A stretch of DNA of 64,000 bases from Antennarius striatus (GCF_040054535.1 NC_090794.1:6673001-6737000); one strand, 5' to 3'; shown: positions 20,548 to 33,682, counted from the first letter of the stretch. Notes: generated by a model from the letters alone, not told the origin. Made by a program: numbers and translations.

Positions 20548-23500
20548 CTGACACGGGGAGGGAAAGGAGGAAATCAAAAAAGCAAACAGGAAATGCTTGG
20601 AAAGCATCTTAAGAAAAGACGTCTGTAGACATCGTCTACCCCTGATGTTAATTGTTAAAATGAGGGTTTAGCAACTCTAACTGTGCAGCGCAGATTTGTG
20701 AACTATTGTGTAAGACGGAGTGGGTTTCCAAATTCACCACTTTAGTCCAGGACACAGGATCAAATGGCTTTAATTTGATGCAAACTCCCTGCTTTGCTGT
20801 ACTATCTACTAGAGCAGAGAGTTGTTCACAAAGGTGGTAGAGATTATAAAGTTTAATTCTACTATATTCACTAAGATGCCTCATTTAGATCCTCTTCAAT
20901 GCCCCATTAATGTTGCTGAAACACTTTGTTCAAAGAAGACGGGACTTCCCGTATCCAGACATGAAAAGGTCAAGATCAGCGCCTGCCGAATCAAGAAAGA
21001 CATAGATCCAACTGGCACTGATTTCACAACTCTTTGCTCTCAATAAAGTCATGTTAGTTTAAGTTGTCAAACCAAAAGTTTGCGTTTGAACGCAGTAAGG
21101 TTGCTGTTCTTCACCTCTGTACCAGGCTGTAACAAATACAATCCATCTTCTTCACAGAAACATCAAAAGAGATTTTCATTTGCTCTTCCTCTCTTGCCGA
21201 CTGAAACAAAGTAGATAATCCACTTGTCACGTCTGTTGTACTAAGATGTACGTTTGATTGATCGTTTGCTGTCAAAACTGCGAACATTAGCATTGCTAAT
21301 CTGCCATCGCCTGTCCTCTCAGAGCTCTTCCCTCTCCTCTCTAACCTTTATCTCGAGGCTCGATGGGAGGGCGGCAACGATCAGCCAATGGCAGCACCTA
21401 GCGGCAAAATTTGATCCAATCAGTGTTTGACTCTATGTCAGATCAGTTTGAGCACTCTTACACTAGCCCAGTCAACGTGTACAGATCTGTGGTGGCTAAT
21501 GGATGTGTAATGAATAAACAGTGTTTATCAGCACTGATGTGAGCTTTTATAATTAGCACATCCATCAACCACAGCATCCACTTCTGAGTGTCGTCCAACT
21601 TCAAACAGCCACTTAAAGACATGAAGGATAATTCTGGCAAAGGGATGTCTGAAAACGTCTTGGCTTTTTTCTGACTGAACAGGAGACCACTACTAAGGAG
21701 CAATATAATAGTTGAAAGCACTGATGCTATTCATCTGAATATGAATACGCTGCGCTGTGGTAAACATACTGCACTGTCTCAGTGTGGACACACCTGTGTT
21801 GGCGAGGTGGGCTCCAGTCGGTAAAGGCCAAAAGGTCGGCTGAGGGGTCTCTTGTCAAAATATGGTAGGTCACATGCCTGGAGAAAAAAACAATGGACAT
21901 TTAGCTCCACATTTGACTAGACACTATAGTTTGAATGAGCCCAAACCATAAAGCTGAAGGAGCTGAACTGAGACTCAATCTCCATCTGTTGGTTTTAATA
22001 GTAAAACAGAAAACCACGGGTTCCCACTGCTGCTGCCTCAGTTTCTATTGGTTACGGGGAAAGGCAGAAGAAAGACAGCATTTATTAATGAATGTGCCTT
22101 GAGCTGGTAGGGATTTCGCTTTCAGCTTGCAGCAGCGGTTCTTCGTAAAATTTAGTTTTCATTTGCATTCTGTATTTGGGGAGAGTTCATTTGAAGGCAC
22201 TTCAAATGCTTTTTTTTAATATATTTCCAGTTCTGTGTGAATTTGTGCCAGTGAGGCCACAGGGTTGAGTTCCAAACAGCCTGCTGATTTCAATTATTAA
22301 CACAACTGGAACCAAATGGAGGAAAATAATTGGCAAAGTGAAGTGATGTACTGTTTAGGTGGCATGAAAGACATGTTAAAAGCATGATCACATCTGACTA
22401 ATGACTGAAATGCTGATCGCTCTCTAAAATCAGTCGTTTAGATGTGAATGCTTGGTAAGAAGCCAATCTGGGTGAAAGCAAAGACAATAGAAAATGAGGC
22501 GGTGCGGCACAGAGGAGTGACCTCTTTCTCTTTAATCAGACCAGTCACTCGCAGCACTGTCTGGAACATAAATCTGGCTTTATGTGTCATTTGGGATCCT
22601 TAATCTGTCCGTACCTGCTCTGAGAAGTCGTTCCCATCGATGTCATCACTGTTGGAGTGTCCTCCTGGACTCTGGACATCTATCCCATGACTCTCTAGGA
22701 TTGTTGCTTCTTAGAGAAAGAGGATAGATTGTTAGATTTATGATGGGTCACTACTAGCATTCCTCACTTCATACAGTAGAGCAATGACACCCCCCCAAAC
22801 TGCAGATAAAAGGACCAACGTCTTAGGTTAAGACGGTGATATACTTTAAATAAATGGGGACAGATTTTCAGAAACACCTCTGATTACGCACTCCAATGAA
22901 AAATGTCTTTTCTGCACTGGACCCTTAACCAGAGCGCTGGTCCGGCTTCTACATTTAGGAGAGCTATCTTTTCTGTCTTCATCACTCTGGGAAGGTTTAA
23001 AAAAACGCAGATATTTTTGTGTACTTCCAGGCGGCTGACATGACATACTCTCTGATGTGGGAAAACGGGAGGGAAAACTGAATACTGCACCAACAGTAAT
23101 ACCTAAAGGACGTGTTGTAATTGCGTTCTAATCAGTAATCAAACAGAAAAGTTAACAGTGAAATAAACAATAGATTCATGGTTGAAATAAATAAATGATT
23201 TAAAAAGTATATACACCTCATCCGTTCAGATCCAGACGTCAACAGAAACACTTCAGCCAATGAAGCCGTGTAGGTTGTTTCATTTAGCAGCAACTAATTG
23301 GTGACAGTTTATTCTGTTACCGGCACTAGCCACATTTTAACACATCATTAATTAATTAAACTTTACTGCTTTCAACAATCTCTTCATTATCATTGCATCT
23401 GCGGATTTCTCTAACGGTCGTCCCATTATGGTAATTGCTGCAGGCTTACGGCTCTTGCATCATCATTCACACTTTTGAATTGCACTGTTCTCCTGGTCCT

Positions 23501-26500
23501 GAGTACCTCATCACCGAAATCCCCTTCTGTCTAATGTAAATTTATCCAGCGGTTATACCTTCTTTGAGCGTCCTGGTGCAGCAGCGCTTACCAAGCTTAA
23601 AGAGCTCTCAGGGCTTAACATGTCAAGGTAATCAAATGCATATAAGTGGTTTCTGGTGGTTGTTGCCCAGGGTTACCTGTTTTCATCAAAACTCCTTAAT
23701 AACTGCTATTCTCCTGTCAATTCTGACCTCTTCGGCAATTCAATTCTTTGCTGAATTCATATTTGCCTAATCACAAGTAACTGAAGTGCTCTTCTTCTTC
23801 TCCTTTCGGCTTTCCCCTTCAGGGATCACCAGAGCGAACCAGTTGCCTCCATCTAACCCTGTCTTCTGAATCCTCTTCTCTCACACCTACTACCTTTATG
23901 TCCTCTTTCACTGCATCCATAAAGCTCCTCTTTGTTTATTATTTATGGTAATTTAAACGTTTATGGACCCTCCCCATGCTGATATTAAACCACCTTCTAT
24001 CTGTATTACCTTTTCCAACACTCTTATAGACTGTTTAAAGCACTTTTGTGTCTCATGGAAGTGCGCTGCGTTCTGAGACTCACGGAACACAGCGCAATTC
24101 CGAATGCCGTCAGCCAATACAATGTGCGTACTGTATCACGTGACTACCTACTAAAAATCCACTATGAGGTGAAGTCGCGTGTGTTGATGCACGAGTGCAC
24201 GAGGGATTACTGTATTTATTTTTCAAGTACAGTAATCTTCATTTGGCCAGGAGACCACGCATTTTTGGAGAAAAACCAGGAGCTACCTTTCTAAGGGCAG
24301 ATGCCCTCTCAATCTTCAATCTACTTATCAAATATGTAATAAGTCTCTCTGAATTGTAATTACAATGGTACATTTGATTAATGAGGTATTGCATAATAAC
24401 ACAATATAATAACATATTTGAGGTCCACATTACCAATGTTAGCCCGTCTCTTGATCTCTTTGCGACGGTTGGCAAACCAGTTGTAAACTTTCAGGGAGGT
24501 AACCCTCTCTAGATCTGACAGCTTCTTCCCTGAAACAAATCACATGACAGTCTGATTACTCGTCAGGCATTGCTTACACTCATCTTCTCACAATCGCACC
24601 TGAATCTCATCTACTGTCACAACGATTGTGACGTTGTGAGAATTTTTTCTTTTTTGAGCCATTCTCGCCTTTTATTGCTTTTTTACAAAGTGTCTAATAA
24701 CTGAAGGTGTTTAAATTTGTGCTGCACAGAAATAACTTGATCACTTTGACGAGATCACACAGTAAATGTGACGCAGGTGTTTGGTTCGAAAAACAACGTG
24801 TCCAATACAGAGACAACAAAAAATTATTTACACTTGAGAAAATCCAATGAAAGGAACGGCTGTAGATACAATTTCTCCTGCTTGTTTGAGCTCTGTAATA
24901 AAACATTCAGTTCATCAACAAATACATACAGAGGCTGTGCAGATAAGGCACAATTTGCTTGGTTTTATTAACAACATAATCAAGATATGGCATCAGCAGA
25001 CTAAGCTGTTGCTCATTACACATAAATATTTTCTGAAAGTATGCGGACCAGATGTTGCCGGTTTCAAGTGTTTACCTGGTTTCTGAATAACAGCATTGCA
25101 GGCATTTGCAATCTCCTCCCGTTTGGCCTCATCTGGGTACTGGTTGTCATTGAAGTAGCTATAAATAGCACAAAAGTCACACTGATTAAATTAATTTCAC
25201 TGCGCAAGGACGATGTCAACAAAGCAGAGTTACTGCTGTTTGCTGGTACTGAGACTACATGATAGGTCTCACAGGGTTGCTGCCCAGCAATGTTCCTGGA
25301 AAGACTGCAATGCTTCTTCAACTCCACGTGGAAATAAAAAACGAGTTATGAAACAACCTCCACTTTATGATCGCTACTGCTTCCCCTTGCCTGCCCACCT
25401 CTCCATCACAGCCAGACACTCTTTCCTCCAAGTGAAGCGACTTCCTCTGCGCAGACGGAAGGTTCCGGGGGCAGTGGTGATAGGAGGCGGGGTTTGTCTC
25501 CACTCCATCTCCTCCATGGACAGTGGAGCGGGCCTCATGTTTAGGGTGGCACCTAAGGGATTTGGAGAATCAACGGTTTGTTTCAGAACAAAGGATCACC
25601 CATTGGATAGTAAAGTGTTGAAGATTTCTGTGTGGGAAAAGAAGTCTAAAAATAAGCAGCAATAAAATACACTGAAATTGTTTTAACAGACGAACTGAGT
25701 TCAGCAAGAGTGCTGACAGAGTCTGTGCTGCCTCATCTCCAATCATGTACACAGCAGAACAGGAAACCAAACAACGGCTTTCACTGGCACTCAAACCCAT
25801 AAAACCCCCTACATTTAACGCTTAGATGTATTACAGGATCAGACGCTCACGTCAAGTACCACCTAATCCAAACAAGGTCGAACTGAGTCACCAGCAATCC
25901 AGGCTATGAGACTGGCATGACTGGGGAATCAGTTTTCTCTGCAGCAGCGATGGTGGGATGAGTGGGGCTTGGCTGAACCGGGCCGGACTCAGCCTGCCCA
26001 TAAATAGCATAGAGTGGTGTTTGCACCGCTGTCAGTGTTGGCAGGACTCCACAGAGGCACATGCTGCAGAGGACAAGACGTGGGATGTCTGCCGCCTGGC
26101 TCTGGGTCGAAATGCCGTGTGTAGATGTATGCACAGCCAGCAGGAGGCTAAATCTGACTAATAACAGAGGATCGTTTTGGTCCCCACACATATTAATTTA
26201 TTATTTCTCAAGATTTATGAATAAATGTATTCCAGCATAGTATTTGAATTTTCTACTACTTTATACTTTCAAATGCAAAAGTTGCCATTTTCAATCATCA
26301 TATTTGACAACTTACTTGACAAGTCCCGTTGCAGATTTCAATTATGGCCCTTTCAAACAAAGATGACATGAAATAACAGCTTTAATTCATGATTTTTTTT
26401 TTTTAATTTAGTGATATAGAGCCTTTCCAGTAAGCCAACGTACAAAATAACAGCGACCTGCCTCAGCTTGACCTGAATGGAAAACAAAAACAAAAAACTG

Positions 26501-29500
26501 GCATCATTAGAAACTGCTGTTATTGTACAGGAGTACATTTGAGTTTGGAGTTTTGTCTGAGTCTGTACGTAACTAGTCGTCTCTGGTAGCTGAATAGCAG
26601 GATGGGAGCTGATGTGGACAATGAGCGAATCAGGATGTGTGTTTATGACTGATAAGAAAGCATCAGTTACATTAATGTAGAAATGGGTGTTGTTCAAACC
26701 CAAATGCTGCTCGGACGGCTTTTCTTTCACAACACTGTGAAAAAGGTCACAATGCAGAACAGAAATTTATTATTGTGAAGAAAAAGATTTAAATTATTTA
26801 TGTTGGTTCTCATTATGAGATACACAGCATCTATTTCTACTTATCTCATTAAATGAGAGGAAACTGCAGACTGTTGTCCAGTAGCTGCCATCCTGTTTTA
26901 ATTAGTGAGGCAAACTCTTCTTCTGTCTTTAAATCCAACTCTTCATGTGGTTAACTAAAGTCTACAGGTATTCATAAATGCTTTATGCCTGCAGTGATTG
27001 CAGTGGTATTATTAACCCATACTGTATTCTGTTTATTCTACACATTTCTCCCTCTCTTCTTTTCCCATTTTAAACCAGAGCCCTTCTCTAAGCTGCAAAA
27101 ATGAACATGGGTGAAAAGGAGAGGCGGTGCGAGGGTGGAACAGTGTACCTGGTGTGGTTTTCTCCAGCGTGTACCAGCGGTAAAAAGCCCTCTTCTTCTG
27201 CTCACTTAGGTCGGAGCCGTGCTGCAGCAGCCAATGGGAGATCCTGCTCTGGCTGATGCCTGGAAAGCGGCCAGACATCGAATTACAAGAGTGTTTTGCA
27301 CCGAGCCCCTGCACAATTTGTAGACAACCCTTTGGAAGAATTCATGAGAGACGGAGGGGAACACAGGGCAGAGAAGGTTTTTCTCTCACTTTAGCACTGA
27401 ATCTAGTTGTTCTCCAATCTCTCATCTCTCACACAAGCTGTAAGGCACAGAAATACTTCTATTAAATTGAATTAGTTTCTACTGGCTGTTTGCTGAACTG
27501 GAATCAGGAATGGTTTTGACTGATGTAAAGTAGGTTTGTGAAGGTTTATAGCAACATTTTCTCCCTCATCGGGATCAAGAATCCATCTTATCTTGACTTT
27601 TTAAGTGGATCTTTGTATTTCTCTAACATCTGAGATATAAATGACAGACGCTGATTAATATGTACGTGAAGAAACATGACAGCATAAACAGTATAAACAA
27701 AGGAGCCGGTGTCCATGTGTCTACTCACCGGTAACTTGTGCCACCACTGCCTGAGAGATCCTCCTGTTCCCCAGGAACGCCTTGATCTCCTCTTTTACCA
27801 TGCTGCTGTCCCTCCTGCAAAAACACACACAACGCAACTAAGAATATAGAAACAACTCTGAAGGCACTGTCAACAGCAGAATCGCAAATACCGCAACTTG
27901 CCTAAGCTAGAATTTCAGCTTGTATTTTTTTAACCTTTTAAATTTATATATGTTTACTGCAGCGTCAGTATCATCACAATCACAGCATCGCTGATAAAGC
28001 CTACATGCTTCTGTTGTCGCCGCTGTGCTCAAACTCATGCATTTTGTAAATTGCGCTGCTTCCTATTATGTTGGATAATCAAATCTGAGTTCTTGCTTTG
28101 TACCTACTCATGTAAGACCTGGAAGAAGAAAAAAAAACAAAAAGCGAGGCTCCATTTTAATACCAGTTCCATTTTGACTGCATTATGGATGTATTGTTCC
28201 CTTTTTAATGGCTCCCACTCGATGTTGCATTTCAGAGGAGACACAAAAGGCAAGGGCTGCATGAATTTAAATCCAGCCGCAGCCAACTAATAATATATTT
28301 GGCAGGCATGTTTCTACTATCTCTGTCCTCAGCAGGGAAAAAAAAATTGCTAACATGCAGAGACTTGAAGGATTGGAGGGTGGCGAGTGAACATGTGCAG
28401 TCACAGCAAACCCACCCTGCTTTTTGGCATGGAGCCCAATCCCTCCCTTACAATGACATACACACTAGAAAGCTTGTGACTGTCTTGGTCTAATCCCTCA
28501 CCCTGATGAAGATCATGAACATTGATAGTTCAGTTTTTGTTTTGTTTTTAACTTTGAATGTATTTACTTTGCATGTCTACCCCCCCACCCCCCCACCCAA
28601 CTTAAACAGCTCTGGTGCTCAGACCTTGCAATCACAGCATCCTTTGAACCAGTCACCAGACACAGTCAGAACGGAGAGCACATCAAAGTCTCTGTTAGCA
28701 TATTTCAGACAGAAATAAAAATGCGTCACACTCTTGACATCCAACATCAATATCCTCCACACCAGCCTCTTGTGGCGCAGCTAAAATTAGAGCTCAAAAA
28801 CGCTGCTTGTATCGACACCAGTGAATCAATGTAGCACAAACTGCTGTACAAGTCTTAGGAACAGTTGGAAATGGAAAAGAGAGGAGGATGAAGAGGAGGA
28901 GGAGGAGGGAGCAGTGGGTTATGTGTTAAATGCCAACTCGAAGGCCAAAATCCTGCAGAGGCGAAAATGTGCACTTAGAAAGAGAAAAATTAGAAGGGCA
29001 CCGTGGGACTGTTGACGAGCTGAAACCGTGTCGGGCCCCCGCAGACCCAACAAGAGAAATGCTAAGGGAGTCCTACGGGCAGAGAGGATGAGGGCTTTTG
29101 AACACTTCTTAACTCGTCAGGCTGTCTAAGGAGGACGTTTGATCGAATGCGGAGGCATCCTGAATGAGCAACAGGACATCTACAGCCTGAGCTCTAAACG
29201 TCTGTCTCTACTTTACTGATGCAGGAGCAGGAGGCAAAGCCTGATGTGAGAACATCTCTCCACCTGGGCCACGATTACATAGAGTATGACATGTCCTGTT
29301 ACTCTATGCGATTCCAAGTAATCCGCCTGGTTGTGAAAAATTGTAAAAGGGACTTAGTTAACAATCATCTTATGAATTATCTCCATATTTGAAAATAAAA
29401 TCACACTGCTGGTGCTAAGTCAAGCATTAATTTGTTTGAGCGCAGCGCTAACCTTAGCCACTGACAACAAGAAAAACGTGGTAGAATGAAAGACAAGACA

Positions 29501-31447
29501 AGGCCATGTTTTTGAAATATAACAAAGATAATGCATCACTGAAGGCCAGCTTGTTTCTAGATGAACAGGTTACCAGTATTTTTAAGAGGGTGTAATCTTT
29601 ACAAGCAGTGAATGTTGTAGGTGTGATAATTGTCTACTTTCAGAGCCAGCTGTTATTACTATGTTGACACTCAACCACTAGTAGTCGAAAGAATGGTTAA
29701 GCAGGTAATAATACTGTACAATAACCTGATGACACATACTCGTACTTTTACAAGTGGAAAACACTTCCCTAAATAGTGACTAGGTCAGGGATTGAATGGA
29801 GTGTGATAACAATGATATAGAAAAAAAGGACAATACTGCCAGAAAATAAAGTATCAGCTTGTCAAGCAAAGAATAAGCATCTTGGTCTCTCCAGATAATG
29901 ACAGAAGGCCTTTCTATTTGTGGTGCTGGTGCAACAAAAAAAAAACTTGTCATGGGATACAACGATCACTTAATTTCTTTGTCAACCAGCACAAAGACAG
30001 AACAGAAGAAAGCTTGAAAGAAATCCAAAGATTAAAAACAATTTCAAGATAACAGGCAAAACTTGATGGAAAACAAATCCACACCCACAATTAAATTCCT
30101 TGATGTAGATTTGGTATCTTAAGCAACCACGATGATTTCCTTGTTTGATTAAAAACTTCTGAGGTCAAAAACTTGGAACTCTGCTTTTATGTCAGCATGG
30201 ACAAGAAATCTTTATATTATCTAGAAAAAATTATTCTGACATCAACTATTTACTGACAGACTCATACTCCTGATAAAGATGGCGTGACCTGATGAAAAAC
30301 TCCAGTACTTGAATAACTTTAGAGTGAAGTTGTTTTCTCAGTTCCTGTTTCCAAGGTCAAGCACGGCCTGAACACCCCAGCTTTTTCTTTTTCATCATGG
30401 ATGTATTCCAACGGCTGCACACAATGGCGCTTAACTGGCTTCCAAAAGGTGCAATTTCTTTCACCCCATCATTCTTGCCTCATATTTTCAGGCATCACTG
30501 CAAATTAAGATTCCAACCAAGTTACCACCATAACTCTAGCCATTCAAAACAAAAATGAGTCACTCAGAAAACATTGATTAGAATCTTCAAGGCTGCTTTT
30601 GGAAGCAGCCTGGTGTTTGTTTGCTTTTCTTATGCAAGGATCATTTGTACTGTAGCTATGATGAAAATCTGCATTCTCATTGGTAACTAGGGTTACTTCA
30701 ATAATATTATGTCTGTGTTTAAAGACATCAAACAAAAAAGTGGTTGCCAGGAAGTAATTCTCACTTTTAGAACCCACTTCTACTGACCTCATCAGCTCCT
30801 CCACTTTATCGTCGATGTCCAGGTCTTCTTCTGTAGCTTCGAACCCGAATGCTCGCGCCGCAGCCGCGCTGTTCACCGGGTATCTTGGAGGAGACAGCTT
30901 CCCATTGGGTGTAGCAGCCAGGCTATCCCGACCATTCTGTGACAGAGCCACAAGCGATACCGGTGATGGCAAGATGGCAGAAGGCGGTGGCGGGCCGGGA
31001 GGCGGGGAGGTGTCATAGTTGTTGCTAGGTGAGGGTGAGAGACCCCCTCCGCTGCCGAACTGTGTCTGTGTGGCAGTGGAGATTTTGGAGGTTGTGGAAG
31101 ACGCGGCAGCCGCAGTGTGATCACTGATGCTGCCCTCAGCCCTGTTGTTGCCGTTGCATGACACTGAAGAGGTGGTGGTTGCCGAGGCAGTGTTGTTATT
31201 GTTGAATGATGTAGTAGTGTTGGAGGCAGAGTTGTTGTTGTTTGCCCCGCCTACTCCATAGCAGGAGGAGGAGGAGGAGGAGGAAGAGGTGCGACGGCCA
31301 AACTTGTCGCCGTGCTCCCGGTCCAGCCGGTCCAGAGTGTCAAGCGCGTGCAGGATCTCCTGCTTGGTCATGCCGGAGCGACGCAGCCGCTGCAGCAGAT
31401 CTATTTGCTCAATTGTGAAACGCGGCTCTTCGTTGAACTCAGACATC
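20404..31447 (-). CDS. hmbox1: homeobox-containing protein 1 (HMBOX1/HOT1), complete coding region, nine exons
   Basis: Nuclear DNA-binding protein. The mammalian homologue binds double-stranded TTAGGG telomere repeats, supports telomerase recruitment and can repress transcription. Coding exons in transcript order: 31446-30788, 27814-27729, 27259-27149, 25552-25399, 25158-25076, 24529-24434, 22709-22615, 21877-21794, 20547-20404. Phases agree throughout: 1,512 nt, 503 residues plus stop, or 475 without the 84-nt exon at 21794-21877. Order: HNF-p1 helix pair, low-complexity spacer, atypical POU-specific-like domain, atypical homeodomain, acidic linker, conserved C-terminus. The start at 31446 gives MSEFNEEPRFTIEQIDLLQR, which matches the vertebrate N-terminus; an acceptor lies one base before it. 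Convergent with kif13b, as in human. Human HMBOX1 is 420 residues; the extra length is mainly the Ser/Asn/Thr spacer and the cassette exon. Confidence 0.96.
20548..21793 (-). other. hmbox1: hmbox1 intron downstream of the cassette exon
   Basis: About 1.25 kb of intron. No further exon was recognised. Confidence 0.7.
21794..21877 (-). CDS. hmbox1: hmbox1 84-nt cassette exon
   Basis: Flanked on the - strand by ttttctccag and gtgtgtcc. It encodes 28 residues, starting ACDLPYFDKRPLSRPFGLYR and ending in LEPTSPTQ. Both neighbours are phase 0, so it can be skipped cleanly. The main human protein as I recall it joins SEQ directly to DDSTSHSD, without this segment. It is probably an alternative exon; use in this species is inferred, not seen. 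Confidence 0.82.
21878..22614 (-). other. hmbox1: hmbox1 intron
   Basis: About 740 bp between the acidic-linker exon and the cassette exon. Nothing else was recognised. Confidence 0.7.
22615..22709 (-). CDS. hmbox1: hmbox1 acidic linker exon
   Basis: Encodes EATILESHGIDVQSPGGHSN, then SDDIDGNDFSEQ, and ends in phase 0 after CAG. The ESHGIDVQSPGGHSNSDD block is very close to human HMBOX1. The phase-0 end allows the following exon to be included or skipped without a frame change. Confidence 0.94.
22710..24433 (-). other. hmbox1: hmbox1 intron with repeat fragments
   Basis: 1.7-kb intron between the homeodomain and linker exons. It holds the LINE-like fragment at 23,791-23,935. A palindromic segment at 24,205-24,237 has gattactgta and tacagtaatc as arms around a 13-nt spacer. 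Confidence 0.7.
23791..23935 (+). mobile_element. teleost LINE-type repeat fragment
   Basis: Reads cttctcctttcggctttccc, then ttgcctccatctaaccctgt and tcctctttcactgcatccat. This phrase is familiar from a very abundant teleost non-LTR retroelement-associated repeat. It is a short diverged piece with no coding frame. Family assignment is from recollection. Confidence 0.6.
24434..25552 (-). CDS. hmbox1: hmbox1 exons for the homeodomain
   Basis: Exons 25552-25399, 25158-25076 and 24529-24434. They encode a linker (EWRQTPPPITTAPGTFRLRR), helix 1 (SRFTWRKECLAVMESYF), a long inter-helix segment (NQYPDEAKREEIANACNAVI) and the recognition helix VYNWFANRRKEIKRRAN. The long loop marks the atypical HNF1-like homeodomain. 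The WFANRR core that contacts the DNA major groove is intact. Confidence 0.96.
25553..27148 (-). other. hmbox1: hmbox1 intron
   Basis: 1.6 kb of AT-rich intron between the POU-specific-like and homeodomain exons. No clear repeat or other exon. Confidence 0.7.
27149..27814 (-). CDS. hmbox1: hmbox1 exons for the POU-specific-like domain
   Basis: Exons 27814-27729 and 27259-27149. They encode RRDSSMVKEEIKAFLGNRRI, SQAVVAQVTGISQSRISHWL and LQHGSDLSEQKKRAFYRWYT. This is the helix-turn-helix POU-specific-like domain of the HNF1/HMBOX class, almost unchanged from human. The glycine in VTGIS is split across the intron (G|GC). Confidence 0.95.
27815..30787 (-). other. hmbox1: hmbox1 intron, 3 kb
   Basis: Lies between the first and second coding exons. 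It has C-runs near 28,580-28,600, a GAG-rich tract near 28,880-28,910 and otherwise unique AT-rich sequence. Confidence 0.7.
30788..31447 (-). CDS. hmbox1: hmbox1 first coding exon: HNF-p1 domain and low-complexity spacer
   Basis: Encodes PRFTIEQIDLLQRLRRSGMT, then KQEILHALDTLDRLDREHGD: the N-terminal HNF1-type helical pair used for dimerisation or partner contact. Next is a long Ser-, Asn- and Thr-rich spacer with a poly-Ser run written by GAG-type triplet repeats (+ strand 31264-31287) and Asn runs. Then come LSPSPSNNYDTSPPPGPPPP and the conserved FGFEATEEDLDIDDKVEELM. The donor splits an arginine codon (AG|G). The spacer is clearly longer than in human. Confidence 0.94.
31264..31287 (+). 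repeat. coding triplet repeat in hmbox1 (poly-Ser)
   Basis: About seven GAG/AGG-phase triplets on the + strand encode serine on the hmbox1 strand. It sits next to Asn-rich stretches. Likely length-variable between individuals. Confidence 0.8.
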
Positions 31448-33682
31448 CTGCTGCTGGACAAGACACAAGACAGGCAGATTATGAAAGAGGAGAAGAGAGG
31501 AGTAAAAAAAAAAATTAGGGCAAAGGAAAGAGGAAATGAAGGAGGAAGTTGAGAAAAGCCAACTAAGTGGGTATTCAAGATCCAGGGGGAAACTGGAAAA
31601 AGAGATGAACAGGAGTGGTGAAGGTGAAAGTCATGCAAAAAATGAGACGGCAAGAAATGAGAGAATTTAGGAGGAATGAGTGGAAAGATAAATGCAGTTG
31701 CAGATGGGGGAAAACATTTTAAATGATAAGAACGTGGGAGTGAGGCAGAGGAAGGCAGTGAAGGAGCTTTAGAGGGGTGAAGTAGAAAGAGAGGGATGGG
31801 AAACGATAAAGAGCTGCAAGAAAAAAAAGAGACAGCAAGTAAGAAAAGGAAGACAAGCGTGAGAGACGTGTGAAAGGAGGAGGAAGGGAGGGGCAGGGCA
31901 TAAAAATCAGCTATTTTTGGGAGCCAGCAGGCAACACACGCAGAGTACCAGAGTCACCTTGACAGCTGATGCTATCTTAACATTCTGACTGCCATTCTTT
32001 AAGAGCTACAATACATCCTTGGCTCTGCACACCACCCACGCTGTATGTTTTTCATAAGCAATTTGCTATGCTCAAAATCAATGCAACTGGAATCAGACTG
32101 CGGCAGATTTTCCATCTTCTGTGCCAGCCCGACCTATGCAGATATTATAAATGGATTAAAAGAGGTCACAGGAATTTTCTCAAATGTAAGTCCAAACCGA
32201 AGAGATGAAAGAAAAAAAAAATACCACAACATATATAAAGTGTAATGAAGTTATTGTGAAGAAAATTAAAACAGATCTTGACATGTTTTGAGGGCCAAGC
32301 TATTGAAAAATAAAAAAAGAGAAGATAAACTGCCAGCATTTCAGACTAATGCAGGGGAAAATCACTTGGGATGAATACTGACTTACATTATGTCTGTACC
32401 ACAGGGAAGCTTTGTAGCACTGGTGAATATTAACTAATCTCTTTAGTTTTCATTAACAATTCATAAGGAAGGTTACTAAAGCTGTAAATCACCATAAAGC
32501 ACCATACTGCAAAACCCATCTCTTACCGAAAAGATGAGAACGTAAGCACTTTCAACATGTAAGAGGATGCACTAAATACCACTTACACTGTGTGATCTTT
32601 CACAGTGGCTCGTTGTGCTTGAACACTCTGAATCATTACCCACCCTGGTCAACTATTTACAGGGTTACCAATTTACTTTGGCTCAAGTTAGTCTCTTCTA
32701 AAACAAAATGGATGGATGGTTAGTTTAACTGGCTGAAACATATTAAGATATTAAGCAGATTTCGGACATTACAGGACAGTGAAAATTCAACCTGATATAA
32801 TCATTAGTAACAATCATGTGTGTAATGCAGGGGAAAACAAAGAAAACATTTCTCGATTGTTCCAAGTTCCTCTTGACTAGGTTAACTAATTGTTAACCTG
32901 GGATAATTGAGGTTAGTCTGTATTTGACAGACCACAGAAGGATTAACCTCGTGGATTACTTGATTGACGATAAAAAAGAAAAAGAAGAACAAGTTCAACA
33001 ACTCCTCAGCCCAGAGAGGTGAAAAGGCAGATTGACAAAGATAACAACACAATGGTTACAATGTTATGTGAGCAAAAAAACTTCCCATCCCAAATAGAGG
33101 CTTGCATTCAAGTGACACTCCTGAGGTACGTTTGATCAAACTAGTTACTCTGGTGGTAAAGTTTAAAAAAAGAAGAAAAAAAGACTCAAATTATTTAGTG
33201 ATAGTTTGAGGAATCCCTCTTTTCTCTCCATGTGTTTTTGTTTTGCTGACTATGTGTCCCGCAGTGAGAGCACAAATCTGTCGCTCGTTTCAACACTGCA
33301 GGCGAACGACTGATGATGCCAGCCTTCACGCCCTTTGCCCAGGAGCTAACGCTAGCAAATGTTTATGTGGCACACGGAAAATGCCGACTTTAATGTTGTA
33401 ACAGTCCGCTGGCAAACCTTTCGCAACCACTTCAATCTTTTCCAACGCTACTCCCGCTGAATTGACAATGACAACAGTCCATGAGCATCACAGAGGACGT
33501 CTTGCAACTTAACATGGGCTATTTTGGCAGCATTTGGGGTTTTCGAACGATTAGCATAACATGCTAGCCATGCCAATGCCGAAAACCTTACTGTCATAAG
33601 CTGACGTTAGCCGCTCTATCGCTAACAAGCCTCTGATATAAGATCACTTTTAATGTTATAAATGGCTAATTACATGACTTAC
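31448..33682 (-). other. hmbox1: hmbox1 first intron (5'UTR intron)
   Basis: 2.2 kb between the 5' untranslated exon and the first coding exon. The segment at 31,448-31,910 is strongly pyrimidine-rich on the - strand, as expected upstream of an acceptor. An apparent open frame through it is an accident of that composition. Confidence 0.7.

Noticed and set aside
31447..31653. N-terminal extension of hmbox1 (a longer open frame starting at 31653)
   Set aside because: It reads through the pyrimidine-rich intron end. An acceptor AG lies one base before the conserved MSEFNEEPRF start, and the extension is Phe/Ser/Leu-rich, as expected from a pyrimidine tract.
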